This document shows, in pieces, positions 1-8,408 of a stretch of 64,000 bases of DNA; the stretch's first letter is position 1, and the number at the start of each line of letters is the position of its first letter. Under the pieces are notes generated by a model, which was given only the letters and a program-made list of their open reading frames with translations, did no database searches and had not been told where the DNA came from. The position numbers and the translations under genes are program-made. This DNA comes from Candidatus Bathyarchaeota archaeon (GTDB lineage: Archaea > Thermoproteota > Bathyarchaeia > Bathyarchaeales > Bathycorpusculaceae). Location of the stretch: assembly GCA_026014725.1 (NCBI GenBank), contig JAOZHV010000052.1, positions 1-64,000 of the forward strand. Reading direction: 5' to 3'.

Positions 1-1
1 C

Positions 2-154
2 GTCAGTCCACAGCCAGAAGCCACTGCCGCGCCCACAGAAACGCCGCCATCAGTAGCTGACATGTACTTTGTGCCCGCAATGGCCGGAGTAATAATCGCA
101 ATCATAGTAGTTGGCGCAATCCTAGCACTACTACTGCTCAAAAAACGACCATAA
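2..154 (+). CDS. C-terminal end of a membrane-anchored surface protein (partial)
   Basis: The reading frame is open from the left edge and ends at TAA. What remains is a Pro/Thr/Ala-rich linker (PQPEATAAPTETPPS), one hydrophobic segment of about 25 residues rich in Ile, Val, Ala and Leu, and a short basic tail (KKRP). This is the usual end of an archaeal secreted protein held by a C-terminal transmembrane anchor. The proteins at 24068-24901 and 28746-30803 end in the same way. The extracellular part lies outside the window, so function cannot be assigned. A T-run at 184-189 may serve as terminator. Confidence 0.75.
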   Translation, partial: VSPQPEATAAPTETPPSVADMYFVPAMAGVIIAIIVVGAILALLLLKKRP

Positions 155-374
155 AAAACACACAACAAAACAACCCTTCCCCTTTTTTAGTCAATTAATG
201 AAGTAAAGTTGGGCTGAATAGGCTCTGGTTAACAATTCGCGATGGAATCATAGTCATCGTGATTTGCATTCAAATCTCCCTAAATTTGGTGCCAGAGCCT
301 CAGCAAACCAAGTGAAAAATTCTATCCTGAAATATGAATTTCTTTAAGAAAGCATTAATATTGGCTCCGCTTAG

Positions 375-710
<336 letters not shown>

Positions 711-781
711 GCAAGCGTTAATTTATTAAAAAAAGTAAAAGCTGATTGATTTTTTGATTAGCAAAGAAAGTGGTGGCTGGC

Positions 782-1396
782 TTACTTTACTAGGTTATAG
801 TTTTTGTTTACTTTGTCCCAGTTGACGACGTTCCAGAAGGCGTCAATGAACTTGGCTCGTTCGTTCTTGTAGTCAACGTAGTAGGCGTGTTCCCAAACAT
901 CCAAAACCATCAGCACTTGAAAGCCTGGGTAGAGGTTTACGTTATGTTTTTCAATCTGCATAATCAGCGGTCTTGCGATGCATGGTTGAGCAACCAGCGC
1001 TGCCCAACCTGAACCTTCAACGGTTGCAGCGGCTTTTGAGAACTCTTGCTTAAACTGCTCAAAACCACCAAATTCATTGTTAATTGCATCGGCTATGGCT
1101 CCGCCTGGTTGACCACCACCGCCCTTGCCTGCTGGCGCCATGTTTTCCCAGAAAGTCGTGTGCAATAGGTGACCACCAATGTTGAATGATAGCTCTTTTA
1201 GAAGCGCTTTCACGTCTAAGTCGGCTTTTTCGCTGTGTGCTTTGTCGAGTTTTTCAAAAATCGCGTTAGCGCCGTTCACGTAGGCTTGGTGGTGCTTGTC
1301 ATGGTGCAGTTTTAGCTGCTCCTCGGACATGTAGGGTGCTAGGGCATTGTAGTCGTAGGGTAGTTTTGGCAGAGTAAACTTTTTTACTTTCTCCAT
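782..1396 (-). CDS. sod: Superoxide dismutase (Fe/Mn family)
   Basis: Converts superoxide to oxygen and hydrogen peroxide. The protein is about 204 residues, normal for the family. Metal ligands are visible: histidine in [11 protein letters not shown], histidine in [11 protein letters not shown], and Asp/His in [11 protein letters not shown]. The ATG at 1396 is preferred over the upstream TTG because a GGTGA ribosome site lies 5 bases before it. The gene is divergent from rubrerythrin and close to a flavodiiron protein, forming an oxygen-defence group. An AAGTATATTAAT stretch upstream could be its TATA box. The choice of Fe or Mn cannot be read from the sequence. Confidence 0.95.
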   Translation of the reverse strand: MEKVKKFTLPKLPYDYNALAPYMSEEQLKLHHDKHHQAYVNGANAIFEKLDKAHSEKADLDVKALLKELSFNIGGHLLHTTFWENMAPAGKGGGGQPGGAIADAINNEFGGFEQFKQEFSKAAATVEGSGWAALVAQPCIARPLIMQIEKHNVNLYPGFQVLMVLDVWEHAYYVDYKNERAKFIDAFWNVVNWDKVNKNYNLVK

Positions 1397-1552
1397 AAAA
1401 TTCACCAAAATCTAACAATTCCATAGAAAAAAACAATTAATATACTTTACTTAAAAGCGCTAACACGCAAGCTTCAATCGCCTATAGAGCGCGATAGTTC
1501 AAACATCAGGCTTATAACCCTGCACGTTTAATTATTTTTACAGTGATTCTTT

Positions 1553-2056
1553 ATGACTAAAACTGATGAAAACCTAAAGGTTGCTTTTGCAGGCGAATCC
1601 CAAGCTAACAGGATGTATTTGGCGTTCGCCAAGAAAGCGGAAGAGGAAGGCTTGCCTCAAATCGCTAAACTTTTCAGAGCCGCGGCTGAAGCGGAAACCG
1701 TCCATGCACTAAACCATCTGAGAGTGATGGGGCAAGTGAAAACGACGGCTGAAAACTTGAGCACTGCTGTTTCAGGCGAAACCTACGAGTTCAAGAAAAT
1801 GTATCCTCAGATGATTGAAGACGCAAAAAGCGAAGGCAACAAGCAAGCCAAAGTAAGCTTTGACTGGGCAAACAAAGTTGAGCAGATTCATGCGAATCTG
1901 TATCAGAAAGCAATCGACACCTTAAAAACCCAAAAAGACATGCCTAAAGCTGATATTTCTGTGTGTCCAGTGTGCGGAAACACGTTTGAGGGGTCAGCCC
2001 CAGACATTTGCCCAATCTGCGGAACACCAAAAGAAAAATTCATCAAAATGGCCTAA
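1553..2056 (+). CDS. rbr: Rubrerythrin
   Basis: Peroxide-reducing protein of the cytoplasm, 167 residues. The N-terminal four-helix diiron domain shows the expected Glu/His pattern (AGESQANRMY near residue 14, AEAETVHALNH near residue 46, KVEQIHANLY near residue 108). The C-terminus carries a rubredoxin-like iron site with CPVCGN and CPICG. It runs divergently from superoxide dismutase, and a CTTATAA stretch near 1511 may be the promoter. Rubrerythrin, SOD and the flavodiiron protein together indicate an anaerobe that detoxifies traces of oxygen. Confidence 0.95.
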   Translation: MTKTDENLKVAFAGESQANRMYLAFAKKAEEEGLPQIAKLFRAAAEAETVHALNHLRVMGQVKTTAENLSTAVSGETYEFKKMYPQMIEDAKSEGNKQAKVSFDWANKVEQIHANLYQKAIDTLKTQKDMPKADISVCPVCGNTFEGSAPDICPICGTPKEKFIKMA

Positions 2057-2109
2057 ACGTAATTTCATTTATTTTTATTTTTGTTGATTGTTGCCAACAA
2101 AGGGAAAAG

Positions 2110-3321
2110 TTAGGCTTTGATTTTTTGGGCGATTTGTTGCCCGAACTCAAAGCATTTCTTGAGCTCTTCACTGGTCGGAACCCACTTCAACTCTAGTCCA
2201 GGCTCGTTTACGTCGAAGCCTGTTTCTTTTGCCATCTTAATCATGCTTCGGACTGCGCCGCCTCCCCAGCCGTAGGAGCCAAAAAAGTACCATAGTTTGC
2301 CTTTGGGTTTGAGTCCACTGATGTATGTTAGGAATGTGCCTAGTGAAGGGAACATGCCATTGTTCAGCGTTGGTGAACCCACAAGAACCGCTTTGGCATC
2401 CACGATTTCAGTGACTACGTCAGTGTTGTCATTGGAGCGAAGTTTTAGCAGTTTAACTTCGACGCCTTCGCTTGCTATGCCGTCTCCGATTGCTCGCGCC
2501 ATTTTGTCCGTGCTACCCCACATAGTGTCGAAAACTATGACTACCTTTTTCTTCACAGTTTTACCTGTGCACCAGTCCATGTAGGCGGTAACGATTTTCA
2601 TCGGGTCCTTGCGCCAGATGATGCCGTGGCTGGGTGCGATAATGTCGATGGGCAGTTTCATGGCGACGACTTCCTGAATCTTCTTAACTATAAGAGGCGA
2701 AAAAGGCGTGAGAATGTTTGCGTAGTATGTGACGGCTTCTTCCATGAGCACATGCTGATCCACTTCGTCATCAAACCGCTCCGAGCTCGCAAAATGTTGC
2801 CCAAACGCGTCGTTAGGCATCAAAATCTTATCCTCCACCAGATAAGTGAACATGCTGTCAGGCCAATGCAACATCGGTGCCTCCAAGAATGAAAGCGTCT
2901 TCTTTCCAAGTTTTAGTTTGTCGCCTGTTTTTACGGCTTCAACTCTTTTGAATTCTGCGCCGTAGTGTTTGATGAGTTCTTCTCTGCCTCGTGCAGTGGC
3001 AAGGATTTTTGCGTTTTTCACCAGTTTAGCGATAGTTGGGAGGCTACTTGAGTGATCCATTTCCACGTGGTTGACTATTATGTAGTCAATTTTGTCTAGG
3101 CTGGTTAACTCTGAGATGTGTTCGATTAGTTCGTTGCAGAACGGCGCTTTTACAGTATCTATTAAGGCGGTTTTCTCGTCCTGTATCAAGTATGCGTTGT
3201 ACGTAGTGCCTCGGCCTGTGGTGTAGCCGTGGAAATCTCGTATGTTCCAGTCAACTACTCCAACCCAGTGTACTCCATCCTTTAAGGCAACTTTAACCAA
3301 TTCATTCATTCTCCAAAACAT
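2110..3321 (-). CDS. fprA: Flavodiiron protein (FprA/ROO-like oxygen reductase)
   Basis: Reduces O2 (or NO) to water (or N2O) at a diiron centre with electrons passed through FMN. The N-terminal metallo-beta-lactamase-like domain contains the diiron motif NHVEMDHSSSLP and a later histidine in APMLHWPDSM. The C-terminal flavodoxin domain starts near residue 265 with VFDTMWGSTDKMA and includes GSPTLNNGMFPS. Length (403) is normal for a two-domain enzyme without a fused rubredoxin. The first ATG (3321) and the fifth codon (3309) are both possible starts. It is convergent with rubrerythrin, which may act in the same stress response. Confidence 0.95.
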   Translation of the reverse strand: MFWRMNELVKVALKDGVHWVGVVDWNIRDFHGYTTGRGTTYNAYLIQDEKTALIDTVKAPFCNELIEHISELTSLDKIDYIIVNHVEMDHSSSLPTIAKLVKNAKILATARGREELIKHYGAEFKRVEAVKTGDKLKLGKKTLSFLEAPMLHWPDSMFTYLVEDKILMPNDAFGQHFASSERFDDEVDQHVLMEEAVTYYANILTPFSPLIVKKIQEVVAMKLPIDIIAPSHGIIWRKDPMKIVTAYMDWCTGKTVKKKVVIVFDTMWGSTDKMARAIGDGIASEGVEVKLLKLRSNDNTDVVTEIVDAKAVLVGSPTLNNGMFPSLGTFLTYISGLKPKGKLWYFFGSYGWGGGAVRSMIKMAKETGFDVNEPGLELKWVPTSEELKKCFEFGQQIAQKIKA

Positions 3322-3475
3322 CTGACGAAGAATAGTTATTACAGAAGTTCCCGCGAAAGCTCTTATAACATTTTCGTTGCGCCAAGCCCAAACAAGCTGT
3401 AGGGTTATATGTTGGAAACACCAAAGTTAACTACAGAAGCCACTTTGCTGGCGACGTGTTTGTGAGGGCGAAAAA

Positions 3476-4123
3476 GTGAGTTTACTTCCTGATGATAAAA
3501 AAGAACTCTTAAAGAATGATTTCAAGGAGAAACTGGTTGACCCAGTAAAAATCGTTATGTTTACTCAAAAGGTTGAGTGCCGATTCTGCTCTGACACCAG
3601 AAAACTAGTTGAAGATATAGCCACTCTAAACGATAAGATAAAAACTGAAATTTACGATTTCGTGGCAGACAGCGCTAAAGCCAAAGAGTATGGAATCGAC
3701 AAAATTCCCGCATTAGCGATAATTGGCAAGAAAGACTATGGTGTGCGAATCTACGGCTTGCCTTATGGTTACGAGCTTCAAACCTTGATTGAGGCAATCG
3801 TCAACGTTTCGAAGGGTACAACTGACTTGTCCGACAAAACCAAGCAGATACTTTCGGATGTGAAATCACCTGTTGATATCAAAGTGTTCGTTACCTTAAC
3901 CTGTCCGCATTGTCCTGTCGCGGCTACTGTGGCGCATAAATTAGCCATCGAAAACGACATGATTAGGGCAGAAGTAATTGATGCCACAGAGTATCCTGAT
4001 TTAGCAATGAAATACAATGTCATCGGCACACCAAAAATTGTTATTAACGAGAAGATAGAATTTGTCGGAGCCTTTAACGAGGACTTATTTGCAGAGCACG
4101 TTGTATTAGGAGCACTTCAGTGA
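3476..4123 (+). CDS. Protein disulfide oxidoreductase (two thioredoxin folds)
   Basis: A 215-residue glutaredoxin-like protein with two thioredoxin-fold units. Each has its own redox pair: C35-R-F-C38 in the first half and C143-P-H-C146 in the second. A cis-proline motif follows in each half (KIPALAII and GTPKIVI). This is the archaeal PDO architecture, which makes, breaks or isomerises disulfide bonds in the cytoplasm. The start is GTG with a GAGGG ribosome site. The stop lies 13 bases before the next gene, whose ribosome site overlaps this stop, so the two are almost certainly co-transcribed. Confidence 0.92.
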   Translation: MSLLPDDKKELLKNDFKEKLVDPVKIVMFTQKVECRFCSDTRKLVEDIATLNDKIKTEIYDFVADSAKAKEYGIDKIPALAIIGKKDYGVRIYGLPYGYELQTLIEAIVNVSKGTTDLSDKTKQILSDVKSPVDIKVFVTLTCPHCPVAATVAHKLAIENDMIRAEVIDATEYPDLAMKYNVIGTPKIVINEKIEFVGAFNEDLFAEHVVLGALQ

Positions 4124-4135
4124 GGGCAACTGCAA

Positions 4136-4957
4136 GTGAGCGATAAAACCAATTTAGAATTAGTTTTCGTTTACAGCAAAGACTTCATGGAACGTGTCAT
4201 ACGCAACCTAATCAACGACCCGTGCTTTTGCCAATCTTGCGGGCTTTACTGTGAATCATGCAAATATAACGTCTACAGCTTCGTCAAAAACGTTCGAGCC
4301 GCCATCCAACTGCCAAGCGCCTCTGACTTGCCAGCGTTCATCGATAACCCAGAAGAGTTTATGCCGAAAAAAATGCCGCCAGCCGACATCTGCCTAGCGT
4401 CAGGGCTTCACAAAGATTTGTTGCTGGAATTGCCAAACCAGATTGTGAAGGCTGGTATTAAGGCGTTGATTGTTCCAATTGAGGATTGGATTGAAGTGCC
4501 TTCAGGCGTGCGAAAACAAGTCGAAGACAAATGCAAAGAGTTGGGGATTGAATGTGCTTTTCCTAAGCCGTTTTGTACGCTTGAGCCTGAAGCGGATAAG
4601 CCCACGATTGCCCGTTTCATCGAGGAAACTAGGGTTGGGCGTCCAGTGCTGGAAATTACGCTTGCAATGGTGGATAAACGAGAGGTTATTGAGTGCGCAG
4701 TGGTTAGGCGGAGCGCGCCGTGTGGTTCAACATGGTACATCGCGCGGAAACTTGCGGGAGTATCAACCAAGAAGGAAGAACTCTATGACGCCATCGCAAA
4801 AGCGCACCACAGCTATCCCTGTACGGCAACCATGAACACTGACCCAGAAACCAAAGAGCCAATTTTACATATTGGCGGTTTTACAATTCGAGAAGAAGTG
4901 GATAAAGCGATAGAGAAAGAAAGAGAACGAATTAAAAAAGAAAAAAGTTCGGTTTAG
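4136..4957 (+). CDS. DUF166 family protein
   Basis: A 273-residue protein of the archaeal DUF166 family, function unknown. It is cysteine-rich at both ends: CFCQSCGLYCESC near residues 30-42, and CGSTWYIARK with HHSYPCTATMN in the second half, which is the family signature. The cysteines suggest metal or cluster binding, but this is inference. It starts at GTG with a GAGGG site that overlaps the stop of the disulfide oxidoreductase gene, so a redox or metal-related role is plausible. Its stop overlaps the convergent YHS gene by 4 bases. Confidence 0.85.
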   Translation: MSDKTNLELVFVYSKDFMERVIRNLINDPCFCQSCGLYCESCKYNVYSFVKNVRAAIQLPSASDLPAFIDNPEEFMPKKMPPADICLASGLHKDLLLELPNQIVKAGIKALIVPIEDWIEVPSGVRKQVEDKCKELGIECAFPKPFCTLEPEADKPTIARFIEETRVGRPVLEITLAMVDKREVIECAVVRRSAPCGSTWYIARKLAGVSTKKEELYDAIAKAHHSYPCTATMNTDPETKEPILHIGGFTIREEVDKAIEKERERIKKEKSSV

Positions 4958-5142
4958 TGTCCTCCACAACAACAGCAACCGTGTCCTGGTTTCCCAGAAC
5001 CACCAGCGTATTTAGCTGGATTCTTATCAAAGGTTGCTTTGCATGAGGCGGCGCAGAAATAAAATTTCTTGCCCTCATAGTCAGAGGTATATTTTGCGTT
5101 TTTCTCATCAACCATCATACCGCAAACTGGGTCTTTAGCCAT
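4954..5142 (-). CDS. Small YHS-domain protein with Cys-rich tail
   Basis: A 62-residue cytoplasmic protein. Residues 1-45 form a YHS/TRASH metal-binding domain (DPVCGM at the start, FYFCAASCK in the middle). A glycine-rich linker leads to a tail ending in GHGCCCCGGH, with four adjacent cysteines flanked by histidines. It begins 3 bases after the copper ATPase stop, so the two form an operon. The ATPase has its own N-terminal YHS domain. A copper-binding or copper-delivering partner is the obvious reading, but metal specificity is inferred from context only. Confidence 0.9.
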   Translation of the reverse strand: MAKDPVCGMMVDEKNAKYTSDYEGKKFYFCAASCKATFDKNPAKYAGGSGKPGHGCCCCGGH

Positions 5143-5144
5143 GC

Positions 5145-7301
5145 TTACTTCACCTCCTTTTCGCTGTCGGTTTTTTTGTCGTTAAACTTTTCGTACTTGA
5201 ACTTGGCTAACCTCAAAGTTGCCGAGTTTCCAACTACTGTTAAGCTGCTGATAGCCATGGCGGCTGCCGCGTACATTGGGCCATTAACTCCTAGTAGTCC
5301 TGCTGCGGCGATTGGTATCATTACTGTGTTGTATGCGAATGCCCAAAACAGGTTGGTGTTGATTTTGCGCATTGTTTTCTTGCTAAGCTCCACGCCTAAC
5401 GCTACATCCCGCAAATCGTCTTTTATGAGCACGATGCCGCCTGTTTCTTTGGCAATGTCTGTTCCGCTTCCTATGGCGATGCCGATGTCTGCTGTTGCCA
5501 GCGCGGGAGCATCATTGATTCCGTCTCCAACCATTGCCACAACTTTGCCTTCGCTTTGCAACTTTTTGATGGCTTCTTCTTTTTGCCACGGCAACACATT
5601 CGCTATGACGCTTTCGATGCCCAGTTGTGACGCTATGGCTTTTGCTGTTCGCTCATTGTCGCCTGTAAGCATTGCAACTTCCAGTTTCAGACTTTTCAAA
5701 TGTTCGATAGCTTCCATCGCGTGCTCTTTTGGTGTATCCATCACTGCAACCATACCTGCTACTGTGCCATCAACTGCCAGTATCATTGCGGTTTTTCCTT
5801 GGCTCTCCAGATTTGCCATGTCCTCTTCGAGTTCTGCTACTGGTATGTTTTGTTCTTGCATGAGCTTTCGATTTCCAAGAAAAACCCTGCGGTTTGCAAC
5901 GATACATCTGACTCCGCGGCCAGGCAAAGCCTCGAAGGCTTCTGCAGCAATAATCTGTACTTGGTTGCTTTGTGCATACTTTACTATTGCTTCTGCTAAG
6001 GGGTGCTCTGAGCCTTTTTCAGCTGAACCTGCAAATGTTAAGACATCTTTTTCTGTGAAGCCGTTGTAAGTTTTAACGTCAGTTACTGAGGGTTCTCCTT
6101 TTGTCAGCGTTCCTGTTTTATCAAAGACAACCGTGCTGAGTTTTCTTGCTTTCTCTACGTACTCTCCGCTTCTTAGCAAGATGCCGTATTCAGCGCCTTT
6201 TCCGACACCAGCTAAAACAGCGGTTGGAGTTGCAATCCCCATGGCGCAGGGGCAAGCTATGAGCAACACTGAGAGAAGCGCAAAGAATGCCGCTTGAACG
6301 CTGACAGTTAAGCTTAGAACAGTGAACGATATTGCGGCAACCGTGAATACGATGGGTACGAATCTTTCAACAACTTTATCGGCGAACTTTTGTATCGGCG
6401 CACTTGAGGCTTGAGCTTCTTCGACAAGACGAATTATCTGAGAGAGGGCTGTGTCCTCGCCGACTTTTGTTGCCTTAAACTTGAGGACGCCTGTTTTGTT
6501 CATGGTTGCTCCTATGACTTCACTGCCGACATTTTTCTCTACAGGGATGCTCTCGCCTGTGAGCAGTTTTTCATCAACTGAAGAATACCCCTCAATCACT
6601 ACGCCGTCAGTGGGAATTTTTTCGCCTGGCTTCACAATTATAACATCGTCAATTTGCAACTCTTCCGCTGTGATTTGCATTTCTTGCCCGTCACGGATGA
6701 CAGTTGCAGTTGTAGGCTGAAGTTCAAGCAGTTTCCTCACCGAGGCGGCTGACCGACGGCGTATCAGTTCCTCTATGTACTTTCCAAGCAGTACAAAGGC
6801 AAGAATTCCGATGGCTACTTCTAGATAGCCAAACTCTGCTATTTCCACTGACCCTGCAATTTGGGGAAAGAAAGTTGTAATTGCACCGTATGACCAACCA
6901 GCAAGAACTCCAACTGTGACTAGTACGTCCATGTTTATTTTGCGGTTTTTAAGCGAGAAGAACGCGCCTTTGTAGATGCTAAAGCCTGCAATCCACACAA
7001 TAGGCGTAGAGACGAGGAATATGGCTAATCCATATACTGAGAGTCCGCCTGCTATTTGTAAATACATTACTGCGGCAACAATGCCAAACAGAGTAATGAC
7101 ACGTAGTCCAAGTGCTGCCATTACGCCTATTAACGTGAGGGAAACTCGGCGTTTCATAGCCTTTAGTTCGCGTTCTGGTTGCTCGTAAATTGCTGCGCAT
7201 GATTCCGAGCAGAAATAGTAGTAGCGGTCGCCGATTTTGCGCTCGATGGCGGTTTCCTTGTCGATGACCATGCCGCATACAGGGTCTCGTACTTTAGTCA
7301 C
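5145..7301 (-). CDS. copA: Copper-translocating P1B-type ATPase with N-terminal YHS domain
   Basis: A 718-residue membrane pump that exports Cu+ using ATP. Order of parts: YHS metal-binding domain (residues 1-45, DPVCGM and YYFCSESC), membrane helices, A-domain TGES near 249, the CPC metal site in a membrane helix near 352, phosphorylation motif DKTGTLT near 394, SEHPLAEA in the nucleotide domain, and GDGINDAP near 593. CPC indicates monovalent copper or silver. The usual N-terminal heavy-metal-associated (HMA) domain is absent and YHS takes its place. The start is GTG with a GGAG site. Downstream is the small YHS gene. Confidence 0.96.
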   Translation of the reverse strand: MTKVRDPVCGMVIDKETAIERKIGDRYYYFCSESCAAIYEQPERELKAMKRRVSLTLIGVMAALGLRVITLFGIVAAVMYLQIAGGLSVYGLAIFLVSTPIVWIAGFSIYKGAFFSLKNRKINMDVLVTVGVLAGWSYGAITTFFPQIAGSVEIAEFGYLEVAIGILAFVLLGKYIEELIRRRSAASVRKLLELQPTTATVIRDGQEMQITAEELQIDDVIIVKPGEKIPTDGVVIEGYSSVDEKLLTGESIPVEKNVGSEVIGATMNKTGVLKFKATKVGEDTALSQIIRLVEEAQASSAPIQKFADKVVERFVPIVFTVAAISFTVLSLTVSVQAAFFALLSVLLIACPCAMGIATPTAVLAGVGKGAEYGILLRSGEYVEKARKLSTVVFDKTGTLTKGEPSVTDVKTYNGFTEKDVLTFAGSAEKGSEHPLAEAIVKYAQSNQVQIIAAEAFEALPGRGVRCIVANRRVFLGNRKLMQEQNIPVAELEEDMANLESQGKTAMILAVDGTVAGMVAVMDTPKEHAMEAIEHLKSLKLEVAMLTGDNERTAKAIASQLGIESVIANVLPWQKEEAIKKLQSEGKVVAMVGDGINDAPALATADIGIAIGSGTDIAKETGGIVLIKDDLRDVALGVELSKKTMRKINTNLFWAFAYNTVMIPIAAAGLLGVNGPMYAAAAMAISSLTVVGNSATLRLAKFKYEKFNDKKTDSEKEVK

Positions 7302-7343
7302 AAGTAGGTCTCCTTACAATTATTAATCTAGACCTTTGCGGCT

Positions 7344-7362
7344 TTAAACATTTAAATGTATC
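7344..7362. promoter_or_regulatory. Palindromic TATA-like site upstream of the copper ATPase
   Basis: A 12-bp perfect palindrome, ACATTTAAATGT, lies 40-60 bases before the copper ATPase start, and its centre, TTTAAA, resembles an archaeal TATA box. A regulator bound here would block the promoter, as expected for a metal-controlled gene. The function is inferred from position and symmetry only. Confidence 0.35.
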
Positions 7363-7434
7363 TGAATAAGACATATCTTTTTTCGATAAAAACAAGCAAA
7401 AATCAACTATCAAACAAGAAAATAAAAAAAGAGG

Positions 7435-7710
7435 TCACTCTAACCGTTTAATTATATGGTACCCGAACTGAGTTTTAACAGGATCAGAAACCTGCCCTTT
7501 TTCAAGCGAGAAAGCAGCTTTCTCAAACTCCTTAACCATCTTGCCCCTTGTGAAAGTTCCAAGGTCTCCGCCTTTCTTTCCTGAGGGGCAAAGAGAAACG
7601 GCTTGGGCTATGGCGCCGAATTTTTCGCCCTTGTCTAATCGGGCTTTTATGTTCTTGGCTTCTGTTTCTGTCTTGACTAAGATGTGGGCACAGCGTACTT
7701 TATCTAGCAT
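7435..7710 (-). CDS. Parvulin-type peptidyl-prolyl isomerase
   Basis: A single-domain PpiC/parvulin of about 91 residues, which speeds cis-trans isomerisation of prolyl bonds during folding. Family motifs are complete: CAHILVKTE at the start, GDLGTF in the middle, and FGYHIIKR at the end. There is no signal peptide or membrane segment, so it is cytoplasmic, as for other short archaeal parvulins. The ATG at 7710 fits the family better than the upstream in-frame ATG, and an AGAAG sequence precedes it. It is a stand-alone gene. Confidence 0.92.
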   Translation of the reverse strand: MLDKVRCAHILVKTETEAKNIKARLDKGEKFGAIAQAVSLCPSGKKGGDLGTFTRGKMVKEFEKAAFSLEKGQVSDPVKTQFGYHIIKRLE

Positions 7711-7868
7711 ACTAATCCATTCTTCTTTTAATGATATAACTCTTCTTGCACTACGCCTCAAAATTAGCTTTTATTATTCAATCTCTTCAAAAATCATGCT
7801 TGGACCAAAGGCATGTGCTTCTTTTTTTACATAAAAAAGTTAAAATGTTTTTCAGGCTTTTTCTTGCT

Positions 7869-7890
7869 ACTTCGAACTTCGAAGTACTTC
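7869..7890. promoter_or_regulatory. Overlapping palindromes, candidate operator
   Basis: ACTTCGAA and TTCGAAGT form a perfect 8-bp inverted repeat around one C. The right arm is shared with a second 10-bp palindrome, GAAGTACTTC. Such nested symmetry is typical of a dimeric DNA-binding protein site. No certain target gene is adjacent. Confidence 0.4.
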
Positions 7891-7931
7891 TCACAGATAT
7901 TGTTATAACAACTGTAGCTAATAGGTTCGCT

Positions 7932-8042
7932 ATGGAATCTGATAAAATGCTCAAGAATATTGAGGAAAAACATAGCTTAGATCGAGCGACAGTCGAGCAA
8001 CTGGCTAGAATTATGGCGTCTTTATTTAATATAGAAGACTAG
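7932..8042 (+). CDS. Possible 36-residue protein
   Basis: ATG to TAG ORF whose product is charged and predicted helical (begins MESDKMLKNIEEKH, then DRATVEQLARIMASLF). The composition looks protein-like, and a candidate operator lies about 45 bases upstream. There is no clear ribosome site and I recognise no family. The open frame extends further upstream, so the start is uncertain and the ORF may be spurious. Confidence 0.25.
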   Translation: MESDKMLKNIEEKHSLDRATVEQLARIMASLFNIED

Positions 8043-8157
8043 AAAGTAAAGTAATCCTTTATCTTTTTGATAGGGCATATTTCAAAAAATTGAATTTAAT
8101 AATAAATAAGGGAAGAATCTCTCCGTTGAGAGATAGCGGTTTTAAAGAAACTTGAGT

Positions 8158-8340
8158 TTACTCTTCGATTACCTGAATTGCACCTTCAGGGCATTGTGCT
8201 TCACATGCTCTGCAAACCAAACATTCACTTACTTTGGTTGGTACAGATTTGCCGTCTTTAATCTCGTATACGCCTACAGGGCAAGTGTTGACACAAGTTT
8301 CGCATCCAGTGCATTTAGGATCGACAACAATTTTAACCAT
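8158..8340 (-). CDS. 2[4Fe-4S] ferredoxin
   Basis: A 60-residue cytoplasmic electron carrier. Two complete cluster motifs are present: CTGCETCVNTCP near residue 10 and CLVCRACEAQCP near residue 40. These give two low-potential [4Fe-4S] centres. The length and symmetry match clostridial-type ferredoxins. It is a separate transcription unit. A partner oxidoreductase cannot be named from context. Confidence 0.93.
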   Translation of the reverse strand: MVKIVVDPKCTGCETCVNTCPVGVYEIKDGKSVPTKVSECLVCRACEAQCPEGAIQVIEE

Positions 8341-8408
8341 TTTTGTCTAACCTCTCTGCATTATTTTTATTGCAAAGGTGTTACGCAAAATAAAAGGTTT
8401 TAGGTGTT

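Larger units (their letters stand above)
7762..8157. other. Gene gap with palindromes and a possible very small ORF
   Basis: About 400 bases lie between the parvulin and ferredoxin genes, both on the minus strand. The gap holds overlapping palindromes at 7869-7890 and a possible 36-codon ORF at 7932-8042. Nothing else is recognisable. Confidence 0.5.
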
